64,000 nucleotides of DNA, taken from Castanea sativa (taxonomy: Eukaryota; Streptophyta; Magnoliopsida; Fagales; Fagaceae). The position numbers and the translations under genes were made by a program. Each line of letters begins with the position of its first letter. Position 1 is the stretch's first letter. Shown here in pieces: positions 49,863 through 61,867 of this stretch. Below the pieces are notes generated by a model that had not been told where the DNA came from, did no database searches, and saw only the letters and a list, made by a program, of their open reading frames with translations. The DNA lies in the NCBI RefSeq assembly GCF_040712315.1, contig NC_134016.1:8469282-8533281 (forward strand). The letters are read 5' to 3'.

Positions 49863-50211
49863 TGAAAAGCAAAGTAATGCAAAGAAGAAAGAGTAAAAGG
49901 AAAACAGAGAAACATTGAAGAAAGAATTTGATGAAGAGAAAATCTGTTCTTCTTTATTACTTGATTCAGATACAAGCCCCAATATATATAACTATAACCA
50001 CCTCCGTAGAGTGTGGAACAAACCTAACCAACTCTAATTCAATGCTCATAGACCTTGGCACGTGTACATAAACAGTAACTAACTCCACCTTACTCAACTA
50101 CGCTATGCTACCTGTAGTTTTACCTATTTCATCTAAACTACAGGTCGTTTACCAGTAGCCTTGTCAGCAGCTATGTCAGCAACCTTATCAGCATCAGCAT
50201 ATGCCTTCACA
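49863..50211 (-). repeat. copia 5' LTR (349 bp)
   Basis: The partner of 45190-45523. Its outer boundary is fixed by the CCAAA duplication and its inner one by the primer-binding site. Confidence 0.95.
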
Positions 50212-50879
50212 CCAAACACCATTGTCGTTCACCCCTAGTGTGTACACAAGAGTCGGCATATGTTTACTTCAACTCCATACTCTTTGGACAAGAGAACCAC
50301 CTTGTAAACTTGAGTCTTAGGACAAAATCCGAGGTGAGGACACACAAGAGAGGATGTAAGGTTGTTGTCAGGCCTAACCATTACGAACTCACCAGTTATT
50401 AGATTACACACAAACAATCAATCCAATTTCACAAAGTCCCCATACACCTCACCTAGCAATATCAACCCATTGCATGAGTCCACCGTGCTATGTTTCACAT
50501 AACATCCGATGTCTAAATGGGTGGCAAAGTTTACTCTAGCACTGGAGTTACGCACATGATTTTTATTGTCCAAATGGACTAGGTATAGGAGGTAGCCTTT
50601 GATTTTAGATTGGAGGATGATAAAGTTGGGGTTCGCTCTTGTGCTGTACAATTGAGTGAAAGTGGGGTCCTTGAGAAGATGGAACCATTTCTTGCAAACA
50701 AACCTACAGCTAAATACGGTTTTGAAGGGCAGTTGTGACAAAATTTCAGTCACAATATTGTAGGGAAGATGTGAGATATAGTCAGTACCATCGCTTGGTT
50801 CTGCCAATGTTTCATCTTCTTCTACTGTTTTGGCTTTGTTCTCCCTGGTGGTTGTTGGGTTGGAATTGATAAGGATTAA

Positions 50880-51857
50880 GATACAATCCAAATAACCTAT
50901 AACTAAATAATATAGCTATTACAAGACTTTGCAAATTGATTTTGAAGTTTTATCTTTTAAAATTTTACAGTGCAATTATGACTTAATAAGTAAATAATAT
51001 AGGTATAACAAGACATTGCAAATTGATTTTTAATTTTTTTTTTCTCTTTTAAAATAGTACAATGCAATTTTGACTTTCCTTAGGTTACTGGGTTTGACTT
51101 TATCCCTTTTAGATTAATACAAGGAAATTTTAGAAAAAAAAATAATGTTTTGAAAGCGTTACCAATAATATTTTTCTGTAAAAATAAAAAGTAAATAAAA
51201 TTTTACCTTGGACAAAACTGAACTAAATTGTTTATGAATAATTTGAGCTATATTTTGGGGGGAAAATTTATATTCTTGTGATTACCAAAACAACTCAAAT
51301 TTAAGCTTGACTATTAAACAAGTCACGCTCAAATATAATAATGTGTTCGTGAATAAGTTTATAAACATGAGACTAATTTAAGTTTATATATAATATTATA
51401 TGTTTATATGTATGATTTTCTAAAAATATATTTATATAGACTTGAGATTGAATTTTGTAAATTTGTAAATGAGTTTATACAATATCAAATTATTATTTGT
51501 TGTTTATTGATAATATAAACAATCAATTGGTAGTAAAAATTATATAATTTTTAACAACAAAAGGTTGATGAATCTAATTTTTATAAATTCATTAATGAAA
51601 ATCATTCTATCTCATTAACTCAAATAATATAATTTCAACTATAATTTAGTTATTGATTATTAACATAGATTTGTAAAGGGGTTAAAAAATTTAGTCATGG
51701 TTTGATCATATAGAGGAAAAAAAAAGTTATTCAAGTAACTTGTAAGTTCAAGCTCGATTCATATTCAAAATCAAATCAAATCAACAATCCTGAACTTTCA
51801 ATACTTAGTGAACTAAATTGGTAATAATGTTTTTTCTAAAATATTTTTTTTATGGAA

Positions 51858-51900
<43 letters not shown>

Positions 51901-52820
51901 TATGTCAACTATTTGTTAGCTGTTTTATAGGAGGCTAAACCTTAACTAACCATATACTAAACCATGGCTACTAGACTCATAATACAAGTAAAATACTTTA
52001 CTTGCACAACAAGTAAAATGGTCTTATGTGTAAACACCACAAGCTTTAACAATATTTTCTTGCATAAAAAAATCAATTCAAATTTATTGAAATTCAACAT
52101 ATTATCATATCCAATATTCAGGTGTTGAGAAGTCGTCCAAGTGCTTCCATGTTGGACGACCTTCTTATGTTGGTACAGCCTTCTTGGACTTGGACGACAC
52201 TATGAACAAATTGGAGATAGTCCAATTTTTGGTTCACCATCACTTTATATATTGTCTTGAAAGTCCTATTTATAATATTTTATTAAACAAAACATTTATA
52301 TGAAAAAAAAAATCTATGCCAACCAGATTAGCACTTATTCATCTTAACTGAATCTATGTTTAGGTTTTCAATCACCTCTCTTGTTATACATTAATTTTGC
52401 AAAACAATGTCTAGGGAGTCCAACAAGATACAAGTTGCTTGGATGCAAAAGTAATCAATTTCTGCATAGGGAAGTATATGTTGGAAATTTCATAATGAAT
52501 CTGCTAAAGTAATTTAGTTTTGTATAATGAATATTCCATGAAATATTCTGCATAAAGAAGTTACCAAAAGAACAATAATATTCAAAATTATGGGTCTTTA
52601 TTCTTCTTTGCCAATTCCTAACAAAATTTGCACAAGTCCCTAAAATTGAACAATAATATCGTGATTATAATAAAATGTGTAAAAATAACAAAAATCAATG
52701 GCAACAACTAAACAAGAGTAATAATAATGTTATTAGAAATGTTTGAATTTACATTGAGATAGAACATGGAAAAAAATTACAATGCATTGTTTTTTTTATG
52801 TATAATGTAGAGAAAACTAG
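50880..52820. other. Unit 2 tail, end of the array
   Basis: This is homologous to 20650-22560 and then to the starts of 4010 and 22440 (ATATGTTGGAAATTTCATAAT, GAAGTTACCAAAAGAACAATAA). Similarity stops at about 52820. An (AT)n run lies at about 51863-51894. It is AT-rich and non-coding. Confidence 0.65.
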
Positions 52821-53754
52821 GGTTCATTCGAACGTCCAACCATAATAACTTAATAATTATTTTAATAATTAATTAATAGAAAAATAAATAATATAAACAT
52901 GTAATATTAGCAATCTTGAAAGATTAGATAGACATTCTTGTATTTTTTTTTTGAGTAAACAATAATACTTACTAGAACATACACAAAAATAGTAATATTA
53001 GTATTTTAAACCAGGTTTATAAGACATTAAATAATCATAGTACAATTATAAAAAGGTCTAACCTTTTAACATATTAATATTTCAACTAATTCTTATACTA
53101 ATATAATTAAAAAACAATTCTCCAAATTCAAACCATAGTTAATCCAACCGAAAGATTGATTCACTAGTTCAATCGATGATTCATTAGTTAAACCATAGGT
53201 TTATTAATTAAATAAATAGAGATGGGTTCAAGTTACAACTTACACCTAGTATAACTCTAAAAAGTTACACATTTTTTAAACTATTGGATTTAAGTAGATC
53301 CAACAGTCAAAAAAAAATTCTCATTAATGCTAATATTCTGATTAAGATCTCATTAATTATCTCTCATTTATTATATTTTATATTTATCTCTAAACCCAAA
53401 AAAAGAGTTATATTTGACTCTTTCTCTACGTTTCTCTCTCTGTCTCTTTCTCCTCCACCCTAATTCCACCTCCATTGATAGATAGCCAGCAGAAGAAGGG
53501 AAAAAAATAATAAAAAAATGACTGCAGAACACTGACATTAGAAGTTTGTGAGAAGGGAAACAAAAATGAAGAGAGAGAGAAAGAGATAGAGAAGGAAAAC
53601 AAGTAAATGCAAACAGAAAGCAAGAACTTGCATTAATCAATAGAAAAGTTTCAACAAATTCTAGCAAATGCGTAACTTTTCATTATATTTCCCTTGGAAC
53701 CTTTGAAGATTCCTTATATTTTCATGCCCAGGATGTTGGAATATAGTTATTCCT
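52821..53754. other. Unique AT-rich spacer
   Basis: Outside the array, with no similarity to other parts of the window. Short ORFs near 53371-53667 come from a CTCTCTCT-type tract and look like chance. I see no gene. Confidence 0.45.
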
Positions 53755-54425
53755 TATATTGATTCTAATCGATTCTTCCAGTCATAGACTCATAGCTTGC
53801 CGCAATCGATTTTGCCAATCGATTCTCATTAGAAGAGCAACTTCACGAATTTGTTTCTGTACCGGTGTCAGTCTCCCAAACATTAATGAAAAAAAAATCC
53901 TCAAGGCCTCCCGTCACTATTTTGTATGGATCCACGTGCACAAATGCCACTGAGCCTGTGTGTCCATCCAACTTAGCTATAGGTCTGGGATTCATCTCCT
54001 GGTTTCTTCTAATATCCCAAAGTAGTGCTTTGCGGCATTTTACATGTATATTTGTCAAGCATTGTTAAAATACGCAATTTAGCATAAATAGTTTGAGTAA
54101 CTTAAAAAATCCAGGGATCAAAAAGAGGAAGAAAAACTATAAAAAAATAATAATAATAATAATAATAATCCAAAGAGAATATTGTCCCAGCGTTTCCGTA
54201 GACAGTCCACTTGTATAACCGAGTGAGTTGCAGATTGCTAAATGAAATCTAGTTTCATCTTACCTTCCACTAACACCAATACAGATCAAGGATTTTGAAG
54301 GCAACATCTCAAACGAGTGCAACTTTGGCTAATAATTTGCAGCATTAAGAACTTTTCACTTTGTCTGTAAATCGATTGCAATGACAGAGAAACCAGTAGC
54401 CACATAGAGCAGAGATTCATGGCAC
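53755..54425 (-). pseudogene. F-box/WD40 protein gene fragment
   Basis: The minus strand carries two exon-like blocks. About 54420-54250 reads SLLYVATGFSVIAIDLQTK, a stop, then FEMLPSKSLICIGVSG. About 54058-53845 reads ALLWDIRRNQEMNPRPIAKL, DGHTGSVAFVHVDPYKIVTG and INVWETDTGT. These are WD40-type blades (GH...WD spacing) and recall the C-terminal half of the plant F-box/WD40 protein family represented by Arabidopsis At5g21040; that recall is unverified. Stops and a frame loss after TGTETNS show it is dead. The LINE abuts its upstream side. Confidence 0.6.
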
Positions 54426-54427
54426 TT

Positions 54428-57008
54428 CTTTTTCTTTTTCTTTTTTTGGTTAAAAGGAGAATGCATAAAACAACTAACTGTCCAAAGCAGTTACAACATT
54501 GGCAGAACGCCTTAGAGTGTACAGACCATTAGCATCAAACATAACAAAAGAGGTAATATCAGGGGAAGGGGGATTAGTAAACACAACAAAATATGCTTGC
54601 TGCAGACATCCCTTCCTCGCAAGCCCATCTGCGACTTTATTCACTTCTTGATAGACATGCTGCATCTTGACTTGCTGGAATCTGTGGAGTAGGGACCTGC
54701 AATCATTCAGCAGTGAAGAATACTCTTTGTTAGAAACAAAATTAGAGAGGACAAGATCAACTACTATCTTTGCATCCATCTCTATTTCTAGGAAAAGAAT
54801 CCCCAATTGTGCAGCCATGGTCAGCCCATCTCTTAAAGCCCAAAACTCAGCTATGACACTTGTTGTGAAGCCTATGCTTAGGGTAAAACCTTGAACCCAG
54901 TTCCCTCTGTGATCCTGAATGACCCCTCCTCTTCTTGCTTTTCCTGGATTCCCCATCGAAGCTCCATCTATGTTAAGCTTGTGCCAGCCCACGCTGGGTT
55001 TATTCCATCTGATCTGCATGCAGCCCTGTTGCTGAGGTCAGACAAATTTGCCTACACAAAAGTAGTACTCGGTTGCTTGGTTAATACAACATTTATGGAG
55101 AGAGTAATTCAGTGTGGTGTTCTCAAAGACCACTTTGTTCCTGTGCTTCCATAAGCCCCAGTCAGCAAAAGGAAATAAGTTCCTCCAAGGATATCCGTGG
55201 GATTGGATTTGGTGGTTGCACAAGCTGTTACTCTTCAACCATTCCAACCTGTTTGCGCTAAAAGAGAAAACCAGAGAGGCAGGCACTCCAATCTTCCTCC
55301 AAAAGTCTACGGCAAAAGGGCACTCCCTTAATAAGTGGCTAATAGATTCAATACCATTTCTGCACAAAGGACAAGTGGATTCACAGTTCACACCTCTTGC
55401 AGCAATGACCTCTCTCATGAGTACACTGTTATGGTGACATAACCGTAAGAAGTGTGATATTTTAGGCATTGTGTCTAGTTCCCAGACCCATTTAGGCATT
55501 TACCCAAAAAGGAGCTTTCTTGATCCTCCTTAGATCTCGCCAACTTGTATGCCGAAGCTGCAGAGAATTCTCCATTCTTGGTTGCCCTCCAAATTAGGGT
55601 GTCCTCCTTAACTCCATGTAGTTGAATAGGAATAGCTGAATTTTTTTCCTTCACACTTGTCCGTAGCTAAAAGGACAGCTCATTCCATTTCCATTCTCCA
55701 TCTCTAAACATATCTTTTACTGTTATATTGTCTTCCATCTGCTATAATGGACATTCAATGAGCTCCCTTAAACTGCCCCCTTTTAACCAGTTGTCTGTCC
55801 AAAACTTTAATGAGAATTATTTCCTACACTCCCTGCAATGCCTTAGAGAAGACATGAAATCCCTGTTTGACTGCTTTCCAGATGGGAGAGCAAGGGAGTT
55901 TGTTGGGATCAATGGAGCTCCTCCTTAACTGAGAGTAGTATTTTTTTAACAAAACTTTTGCCCACAAAGCCTCCTTTTCATGATAGAGCCGCTAATTAAA
56001 CTTAGCCAACAGGGCAATATTTTTAGCTCTTGCTACTTGAATTCCCAAACCTCCCTCCTCCTTGGATTTGATTATTTTATTCCAACCTACAAAGTGCATC
56101 TTGTTTTCCCTTGAGATGATCCCCAAAGGAAATCTCTACTGATTTATCCAATTTATCACAAAGATGAATTGGTAGAGCCGCCCCTTGCATCACATAGTTT
56201 GGTATGGCGGACATCACAGATTTTACTAGGACCATCCTACCTGTGAAGGAAAGAAGCTTAGCTTTCCACCCCGATAGCTTGTTGATGACCCTTTCCACCA
56301 CAAAAGTGAATTGGTTCTTAGCAGCCCCTTTATGTCTTATAGGGAATCCTAGATATTTGCCTAATTCATTAGTAGCTTGGATTTGCAGATTGCTACAAAT
56401 CTTAGCCTTCAAATCTGCCTTTACATTCCTAGAGAAGTAGATACGGGATTTTTCAAGGCTCACTTTTTGTCCCGACTCAGCACAAAATCGGTCTAGCACA
56501 TCTTTGATGACCTTACTACCTTCTTCACTTGCCTTGGCAAAAAGAATTATGTCATCGGCAAAAAAGAGATGCAAAATCTCAAGATTTCCTCTTAAAGCCT
56601 TCGTGGGAATCTAGTCACCTTACATACATTCTCTTTTGATTAGGCTTCCCAGATACTCCACACATAGGATGAAGATGTATGGGGTAATGGAAAACCTTGA
56701 CGGATGCCTTTAAAGGGGTTAAAATTTTCCAAGGTCTCGCCATTAAAAAGTATAGAAATACTTGTAGTGGATATGCAGCTCATAATGAGCTTCATCATTT
56801 GATTAGGAAAATGGAAGGCTTGAAGAACTTTGTGAATGAAGTTCTACTCAAGCCTATCATATGCTTTCTCAAGGTCCACCTTAATTGCCATAAATCCCGT
56901 CCTTCCTTTCTTGTCATCCATGGTGTAAATGAGTTCCTGTGCTATAACAATGTTGTCCAAACCCCTCCTACCCGGAACAAAAGCAGCCTGTAATGGTGAA
57001 ACCTGTGA
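54428..57008 (-). mobile_element. LINE (non-LTR retrotransposon) ORF2 region, degenerate
   Basis: It is read on the minus strand. Reverse transcriptase parts come first: PLQAAFVPGRRGLDNIVIAQ and MAIKVDLEKAYDRLE (56990-56844), HLFFADDIILFAKASEEG (FADD catalytic box, near 56570) and KYLGFPIRHKG. Then a zf-RVT zinc region (CPLCRNGIESISHLLRECPF, near 55360), and an RNase H domain (WHKLNIDGASMGNPGKA, DGLTMAAQLGI, 55019-54474). T-rich sequence at 54430-54450 is the complement of the 3' A tail. Stops and frameshifts divide it. The upstream part of ORF2 is cut off by the hAT element near 57010. Confidence 0.8.
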
Positions 57009-57764
57009 TGCACTGACGCGGCAAAATGGGTGCTGCACCCGCGTCTGACGTCGCTCAACAAGGGGTGCGGTGGGCGATGTCACTACCCACACGTCGATGT
57101 CACGTCCAGTTTTTTTTCGTTTCCCGCTACGCGTTGACTCAGACTGATTCATGTCGATTTGGGCCGAATCAGTCTGTATCGGCCGAAACTACTGAAACAC
57201 ACCGATTCAGGACATACTAACACCGAACCGGCCGATTTAGGCTGAAATTCAAAAAAAAAAAAAAAAAGGTGCAAAACGCATCGTTTGAACTTAATAACAA
57301 AACCCTAAATTATCTCAATTCTCAACCGATTCATTCTTCAATCTTCAGCTCTCTCTTACTCTCTGTGCTCCCCAGTCCCCTCTCGGCTCTCTGCTCTCCA
57401 TCTCCCCTCTCTCACAGACGCACTCAATCACTCCCTAAGACACAATCTCACTCTCCTATTCTTTACATGACTCTCGATCTCAAGCTCACCTCAAGTCTCA
57501 AGTCTCAAGCTTACCTCACCTCACCGACCCACTCTCAACTCAGGTATCAAACTAATTAAAGCTTTCAATCTCAAGCTCATTATACTCTCACATGCTCTGA
57601 CTATTACTCATTGTGAATCTGTGATCTGATTTTTTGAATTTTTTTTTAAAATTTTTTTATATAAGCTGTAATGTTGTGACTTGGGTTTGATCTTTTATTT
57701 AGTTAATTGTTATTATATATTTGTCAAATTATTTGTAGGTTAAATTGAATCTATTGAATTTGCA

Positions 57765-60700
57765 ATGGATGAAGTTACTAGGATAGAAATTACACCTTCA
57801 TCTAATGAATAAGTGCCAAATGATGAAGCTCCTCTTTGGTAGAATGTGACTAAAATAGAAAAACCACCTGGTTCTACTGTTAAATTAGGTGGAAATACAT
57901 ACTTTAAGTGCAACTATTGTGGTGGCGTTTTTTTTGGGATCCTATTCTAGGGTTAAGGCTCATTTATTAAAAATTAGTAATAAAGGTATTAGAGCATGCC
58001 CTAAGGTGACACAGAGCCATAGGTTGGAAATGCAGCAAATGCATGATCAGATTGAGAATGATAAGTTAGAGAGAGAACAGAGAAGTCAAATTCCCTTACC
58101 TCCACCTCCCCCAGGCAGTGGGCCTATTCCCTTAGTTCGGAGACAAGAAAGGAGTGATAGTACAAATCCGACTGATGGTAAGAAGAGGAAGGTGGTTGCA
58201 AATTCTCCTTTAGAGAGAGCATTCCAGAATAATGCTAGACATGAATTGGATAGTAGAATTGGTAGGATTTTATACACTAGTGGGCTTCCGTTTAACTTTG
58301 CAAGGAACCCATATTATCGTAGTTCCTATTCATATGCTGTTACCCATAGCATTCTGAGTTATGTTTCTCCTGGATACAATGCCTTGAGAACACTTTTGCA
58401 AAAAGAAAGAGCTCATGTTGAAAGACTTTTGAAACCAATTAAGGACTCTTGGCTTGAAAATGGTGTAAGTATAGTTTCTGATGGATGATCAAATCCACAA
58501 AGAAGGCCTCTTATTAATATTATGGTTGTATCAGATAGGGGTCCAATGTTTATAAAGGCAATTGATGGGTCAAATGAGTTCAAAGACAAACATTATATTG
58601 CTGGGGTGTTGAAGGATGCTATAAAAGAGATTGGACATGAAAAAGTTGTCCAAGTCATCATTGATAATGATAGTGTGATGAAGTCTGCTGGAGCTCTTAT
58701 TGAAGGTGAGTATCCTAAAATATTTTGGACACCCTATGTTGTCCACACTCTCAATCTAGCTTTGAAGAATATTTGTGCAGTAAATAACACTAAAAAGAAT
58801 AAAGTTACATATGAGGAATGTAGTTGGATTACACGTATTGTTGATAATGCATCTTTCATACGTGTTTTTATCATGAACCATTCAATGAGGTTGGCAATGT
58901 TTAATAAATTTTGTCTATTAAAACTGCTCCAAGCTGCTGATACTAGATTTGCTTCGGTTGTTGTAATGCTAAAAAGGTTGAAGTTGATAAAAAGATACCT
59001 TCAAGCCATGACTATTAGTGACCAATGGGCTTCTTATAGGGAGGATGATGTTGGAAAAGCTCAAAAGGTGAAAGATATGATTCGAAGTGATCGTTGATGG
59101 GATACTATTGATTATATCCTTGAATTCATAACACCTATTTATGATATGCTACTAGCAGCCGACACAGATAAGCCTTGTCTTCATCTTGTGTCTGAAATGT
59201 GGGATTCAATGATAGAGAAGGTGAAGGCAGCAATATATTGGCATGAAGGCTTGGAAGATGATGAGTATAGCTCATTTTGGGGTGTGGTGTATGATATACT
59301 CATTGATTGATGGACTAAAAATTGTACACCACTACATTGCTTGGCTTATTCCTTAAATCCTAAGTAAGTACTTTTATTTTATATTTTCCTTAGTTCCCCC
59401 TCCTAGTAAAACACACGTTTCATCTATATTTGTTTTTTAATCTTTAACTAGGTATTACTCCATTGAATGATTTTTGAGATTCCAAAATGCATCACTCCAC
59501 ATCGGGATCATGAAATTTCTATGGAAAAAAGCAAGTGTTTGGATCAATACTTTGAAGATGAGAATGACTTAAGGGTGGTGAAAGTTGAGTTTGCTACATT
59601 TTTAGGAGGGAGGCTTCCTTCACCAGATGCCTTGACAGATAGGTGGGCCTTACAACCTTTGCTTTGGTGGCAATACCATGGCTCCTCATTTCCAACTCTT
59701 CAAACCCTTGCTTTTAAAATTCTTGGACAACCTTGTTCATCCTCATGTGCTGAGAGAAATTGGAGCACATACAAATTCATTCATTCCTTAAAAAGTGTTA
59801 GGAAATATGTGGTTCACTTGTTAAGAACATATGTCATTCTTTTATATAATTGGCTAATCCTTTGACAAAACGCACTTTGCTTGTATTTAGGTAGATTTAG
59901 GATGTGTTTAATACCTCAAGGAACAAGATTTCAAGATCAAGTGTTACGGGGCGCCAAAGCGTCGGGGCGATGTCGATCTCGAAAAATCCGCGGAAGCCCC
60001 TCGGGTTGCAAGTCTGTCCAAGAAACAAGCTGAAGAAGTGTCTGTCATTAGTGCTCGACAACTAGCTCAACAGCTAGCATCTATCGAGCTTAAGAAGCTG
60101 TTCCAGTCCCGTAGCTCGACAACTGCTCGACAGATTCTCGACACCTCTATCTGTCGAGGTTTAAGAAAAACAGAATTTTAGATCTATTTTAATTCTAATC
60201 CGTGGATATGTTTTTGGGCCTTCTTTTCTCACAACCCTAGACATATAAAAGGATTATGTTAAGGGTCATATTTGGTTGCACAGTAGAGAGAACAAGTTGC
60301 AAAAGCTATTTGTGACCGGAGACAAAGTTTGCCCTAGCTCATCTCTTTTATGAAGAAGCTACTGTGTTTTGTACACCGTAGGGTTTTGTAACCAAGCATC
60401 TTCTTGTTCTTCATTGTGAGGATGAACTGAAGAACTTTGCAACCAACATCTTTCTCAAGTTGGTGATTGAAGTCGTGTATTGGGATCCGCGCAATTGGTT
60501 AGTCACGTATTGGGAGCCTTACATCAAAATGAGAGATTGTCACTATAGAACAAGTCCAATTGGATATTGAGGTAAGGGTTCAACTGTAGGTTGGTATAAG
60601 GTACTGGGATTCCTTTACTTGTAACCGCTTGTTGTGATAATAGTGGATTCTCGAGAGTGATGACCTTAAAATCACCCGGTGGGGTTTTTGCCTTGGAGGT

Positions 60701-61118
60701 TTTCCCTATTCGTAAACAAATCACCATGTCAAATTTATTTTCAACTGCACTTTAGTTTATTGGTAATTTGTCTGTGCTATCACACATTTGCATGTTAAAT
60801 TGATTAATTAATTTAACTTGGCTAATTAATCAATTAATCCATCACAAGGGATCAATACGTTTTTGGCCTATCAAAAAGAAACAAAATGGCTCCTGCACGC
60901 ACTGAGGATTTGGTATATGTGCATTTTAATCTTCAACTCTTGTCAAGGCACAATGAGGAATACGTAAATACAACAACAAAGATGTGGGATATTGCAGGAG
61001 ACTCTTGGAATGAGAGCGACATACATGGAGGAGTTGAAATTCTTAAGAATGCTACCCTTACACTTGATGAGCCAGAGTTGGAGACCATTGTTATTAGGAA
61101 TGTTAGCATTAGTGTTAC
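57765..61118 (+). pseudogene. hAT-superfamily transposase (DUF659-type), split
   Basis: The start ATG is at 57765 (MDEVTRIEI), but nonsense codons follow near 57810 and 57840. Then come a BED-like finger (YFKCNYCGGVFFGSY, VKAHLL), a DUF659-like core (GYNALRTLLQKERAHVERLL, SWLENGVSIVSDG, a stop at 58486-58488, DNDSVMKSAGALIEGEYPKI, WTPYVVHTLNLALKNI) and further stops near 59097 and 59308. The C-terminal dimerisation segment (WWQYHGSSFPTLQTLAFKIL, SSCAERNWSTYKFIHSLK) runs to 59790 and continues after the solo LTR as RTEDLVYVHFNLQLLSR (from about 60879) until the gypsy LTR. A spliced piece near 59365-59460 looks like an intron. The gene is inactive. Confidence 0.8.
59796..60873. mobile_element. 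Solo LTR (1078 bp) inside the hAT transposase
   Basis: It begins TGTTAGGAAATATG and ends TTTTGGCCTATCA, with AAAAG on both sides (59791-59795 and 60874-60878) as a 5-bp target duplication. It contains AGCTCGACA / CTGTCGAG motifs reminiscent of large plant copia LTRs. There is no internal coding or second LTR, so it is a recombination product. Confidence 0.85.
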
Positions 61119-61820
61119 TGTGGGGAGTAAAAGGGCCCAAATGGGCATATGGGCATATGGGCCTTTGGGCTGGAACATGGAGGGCCGACCTGCTCTAGGA
61201 TTAAACTCTATGAGTCGGCCCATACGCCGAGGGTCAGAGGATACAGCCGAGGTCGAGCTTCTCCTCGGAAAAGCTCTATAGAATTCAAAGTTTCATTATG
61301 AAGGTCAAAGCACAACCCTGGAAAGATCAGTGGTTAAAAGGGGACATCCTGAATCTTCTAGATGCACCAGTATTAAAGAAAATATCAAGAATAAAGGCTG
61401 CCACCTCCGCATTAAAGGCTCTGCACCTACCTCCCTGGCCGCATTAATGGGAAGGTGACCCCTGAACAGTGAGGTGGAAACTTCTAGTCACTGTTCGAAT
61501 AGTATCAGGGAAGGAAGTATAAAAGGGGGGTAAAGGCCAAAGAAAAGGGGGATCGAAAAACAAAGAAAGAAATTAAGAAATTGTAATCTTGAAAGAAGAA
61601 AGAGAAATAATAAAGAAGTATTCCTCGGCTCAGATCCGAGGAGATTCATTTGCAACTATCATTTGTTTTTCACTTGTATTTACTTATAAAAGCATGTTAT
61701 CAAGCTCCCAGTACTTCTAACCTAGGTTCTAAGCCCACGCTCTACAAATTTTATTGTTTAAGGCTCATTGGGCCTGAGCCCATAATCTTCTTTGGGTCCA
61801 GGTGCAATTGTGCACTTACA
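61119..61820 (+). repeat. gypsy 5' LTR (702 bp)
   Basis: The ends are TGTGGGGAG and CACTTACA, directly before the primer-binding site. AGTATAAAAGGGGGG near 61516 is a probable TATA element and AATAATAAAGAAG near 61605 a possible polyadenylation region. The left end rests on where transposase homology stops and on the TG...CA rule. Confidence 0.75.
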
Positions 61821-61822
61821 AT

Positions 61823-61840
61823 TGGCGCCGTCTGTGGGAA
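61823..61840 (+). other. gypsy primer-binding site
   Basis: TGGCGCCGTCTGTGGGAA follows the LTR after two bases. This motif is typical of plant Ty3/gypsy elements of the Tat/Athila side. Confidence 0.85.
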
Positions 61841-61867
61841 ATCTAGTCTAGAAGGAGTGGGGATACT

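Larger units (their letters stand above)
45190..50211 (-). mobile_element. Ty1/copia retrotransposon, 5022 bp
   Basis: A complete but inactive element on the minus strand. Its LTRs are 45190-45523 and 49863-50211 (TGAAAAGC...CTTCACA on the plus strand), flanked by CCAAA at 45185-45189 and 50212-50216. The primer-binding site reads TGGTATCAGAGCC on the minus strand (49850-49862), matching initiator tRNA-Met as in most copia elements. The polypurine tract TTGAGGGGGGA lies beside the 3' LTR (45524-45534). By eye the LTRs differ at roughly 20 positions plus indels, so it is moderately old. It is absent from the unit 1 counterpart gene. Confidence 0.95.
44632..50870 (-). pseudogene. F-box/FBA pseudogene split by a copia element
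   Basis: Two minus-strand parts belong together: 50870-50212 (family N-terminus remnant SNPTTTRENKAKT, F-box YNIVTEILSQLPFKTVFSCRFVCKKWFHLL, CNLITGEFVMV, GFCPKTQVYKVV) and 45189-44632 (KRVNVGDDVHG, FLNGIILWVV, FHIWVRKDYG, SLTDIAKGEPFFNAI). The MGRRSKSH start seen in the unit 1 partner is deleted. A nonsense codon follows VKLD near 50415, and a small deletion shifts frame near 50260. The last part of the frame (from 44979) is open to the family C-terminus. The split point carries the 5-bp duplication CCAAA. Confidence 0.85.
57010..61118 (+). mobile_element. Degraded hAT transposon inserted in the LINE
   Basis: LINE coding stops at about 57008. The next sequence (CACTGACGCGGCAAAATGGG, then GC-rich GTCTGACGTCGC and CGATTCAG repeats) looks like a hAT terminal region, followed by a plus-strand transposase. 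The element is interrupted by a solo LTR at 59796-60873 and by a gypsy element from 61119, which carries its right end out of view. The exact left terminus and target duplication are not determined. Confidence 0.6.

Noticed and set aside
60886..61281. Independent 131-residue protein
   Set aside because: It is the hAT transposase C-terminal part resuming after the solo LTR, and its last third is translated gypsy LTR.
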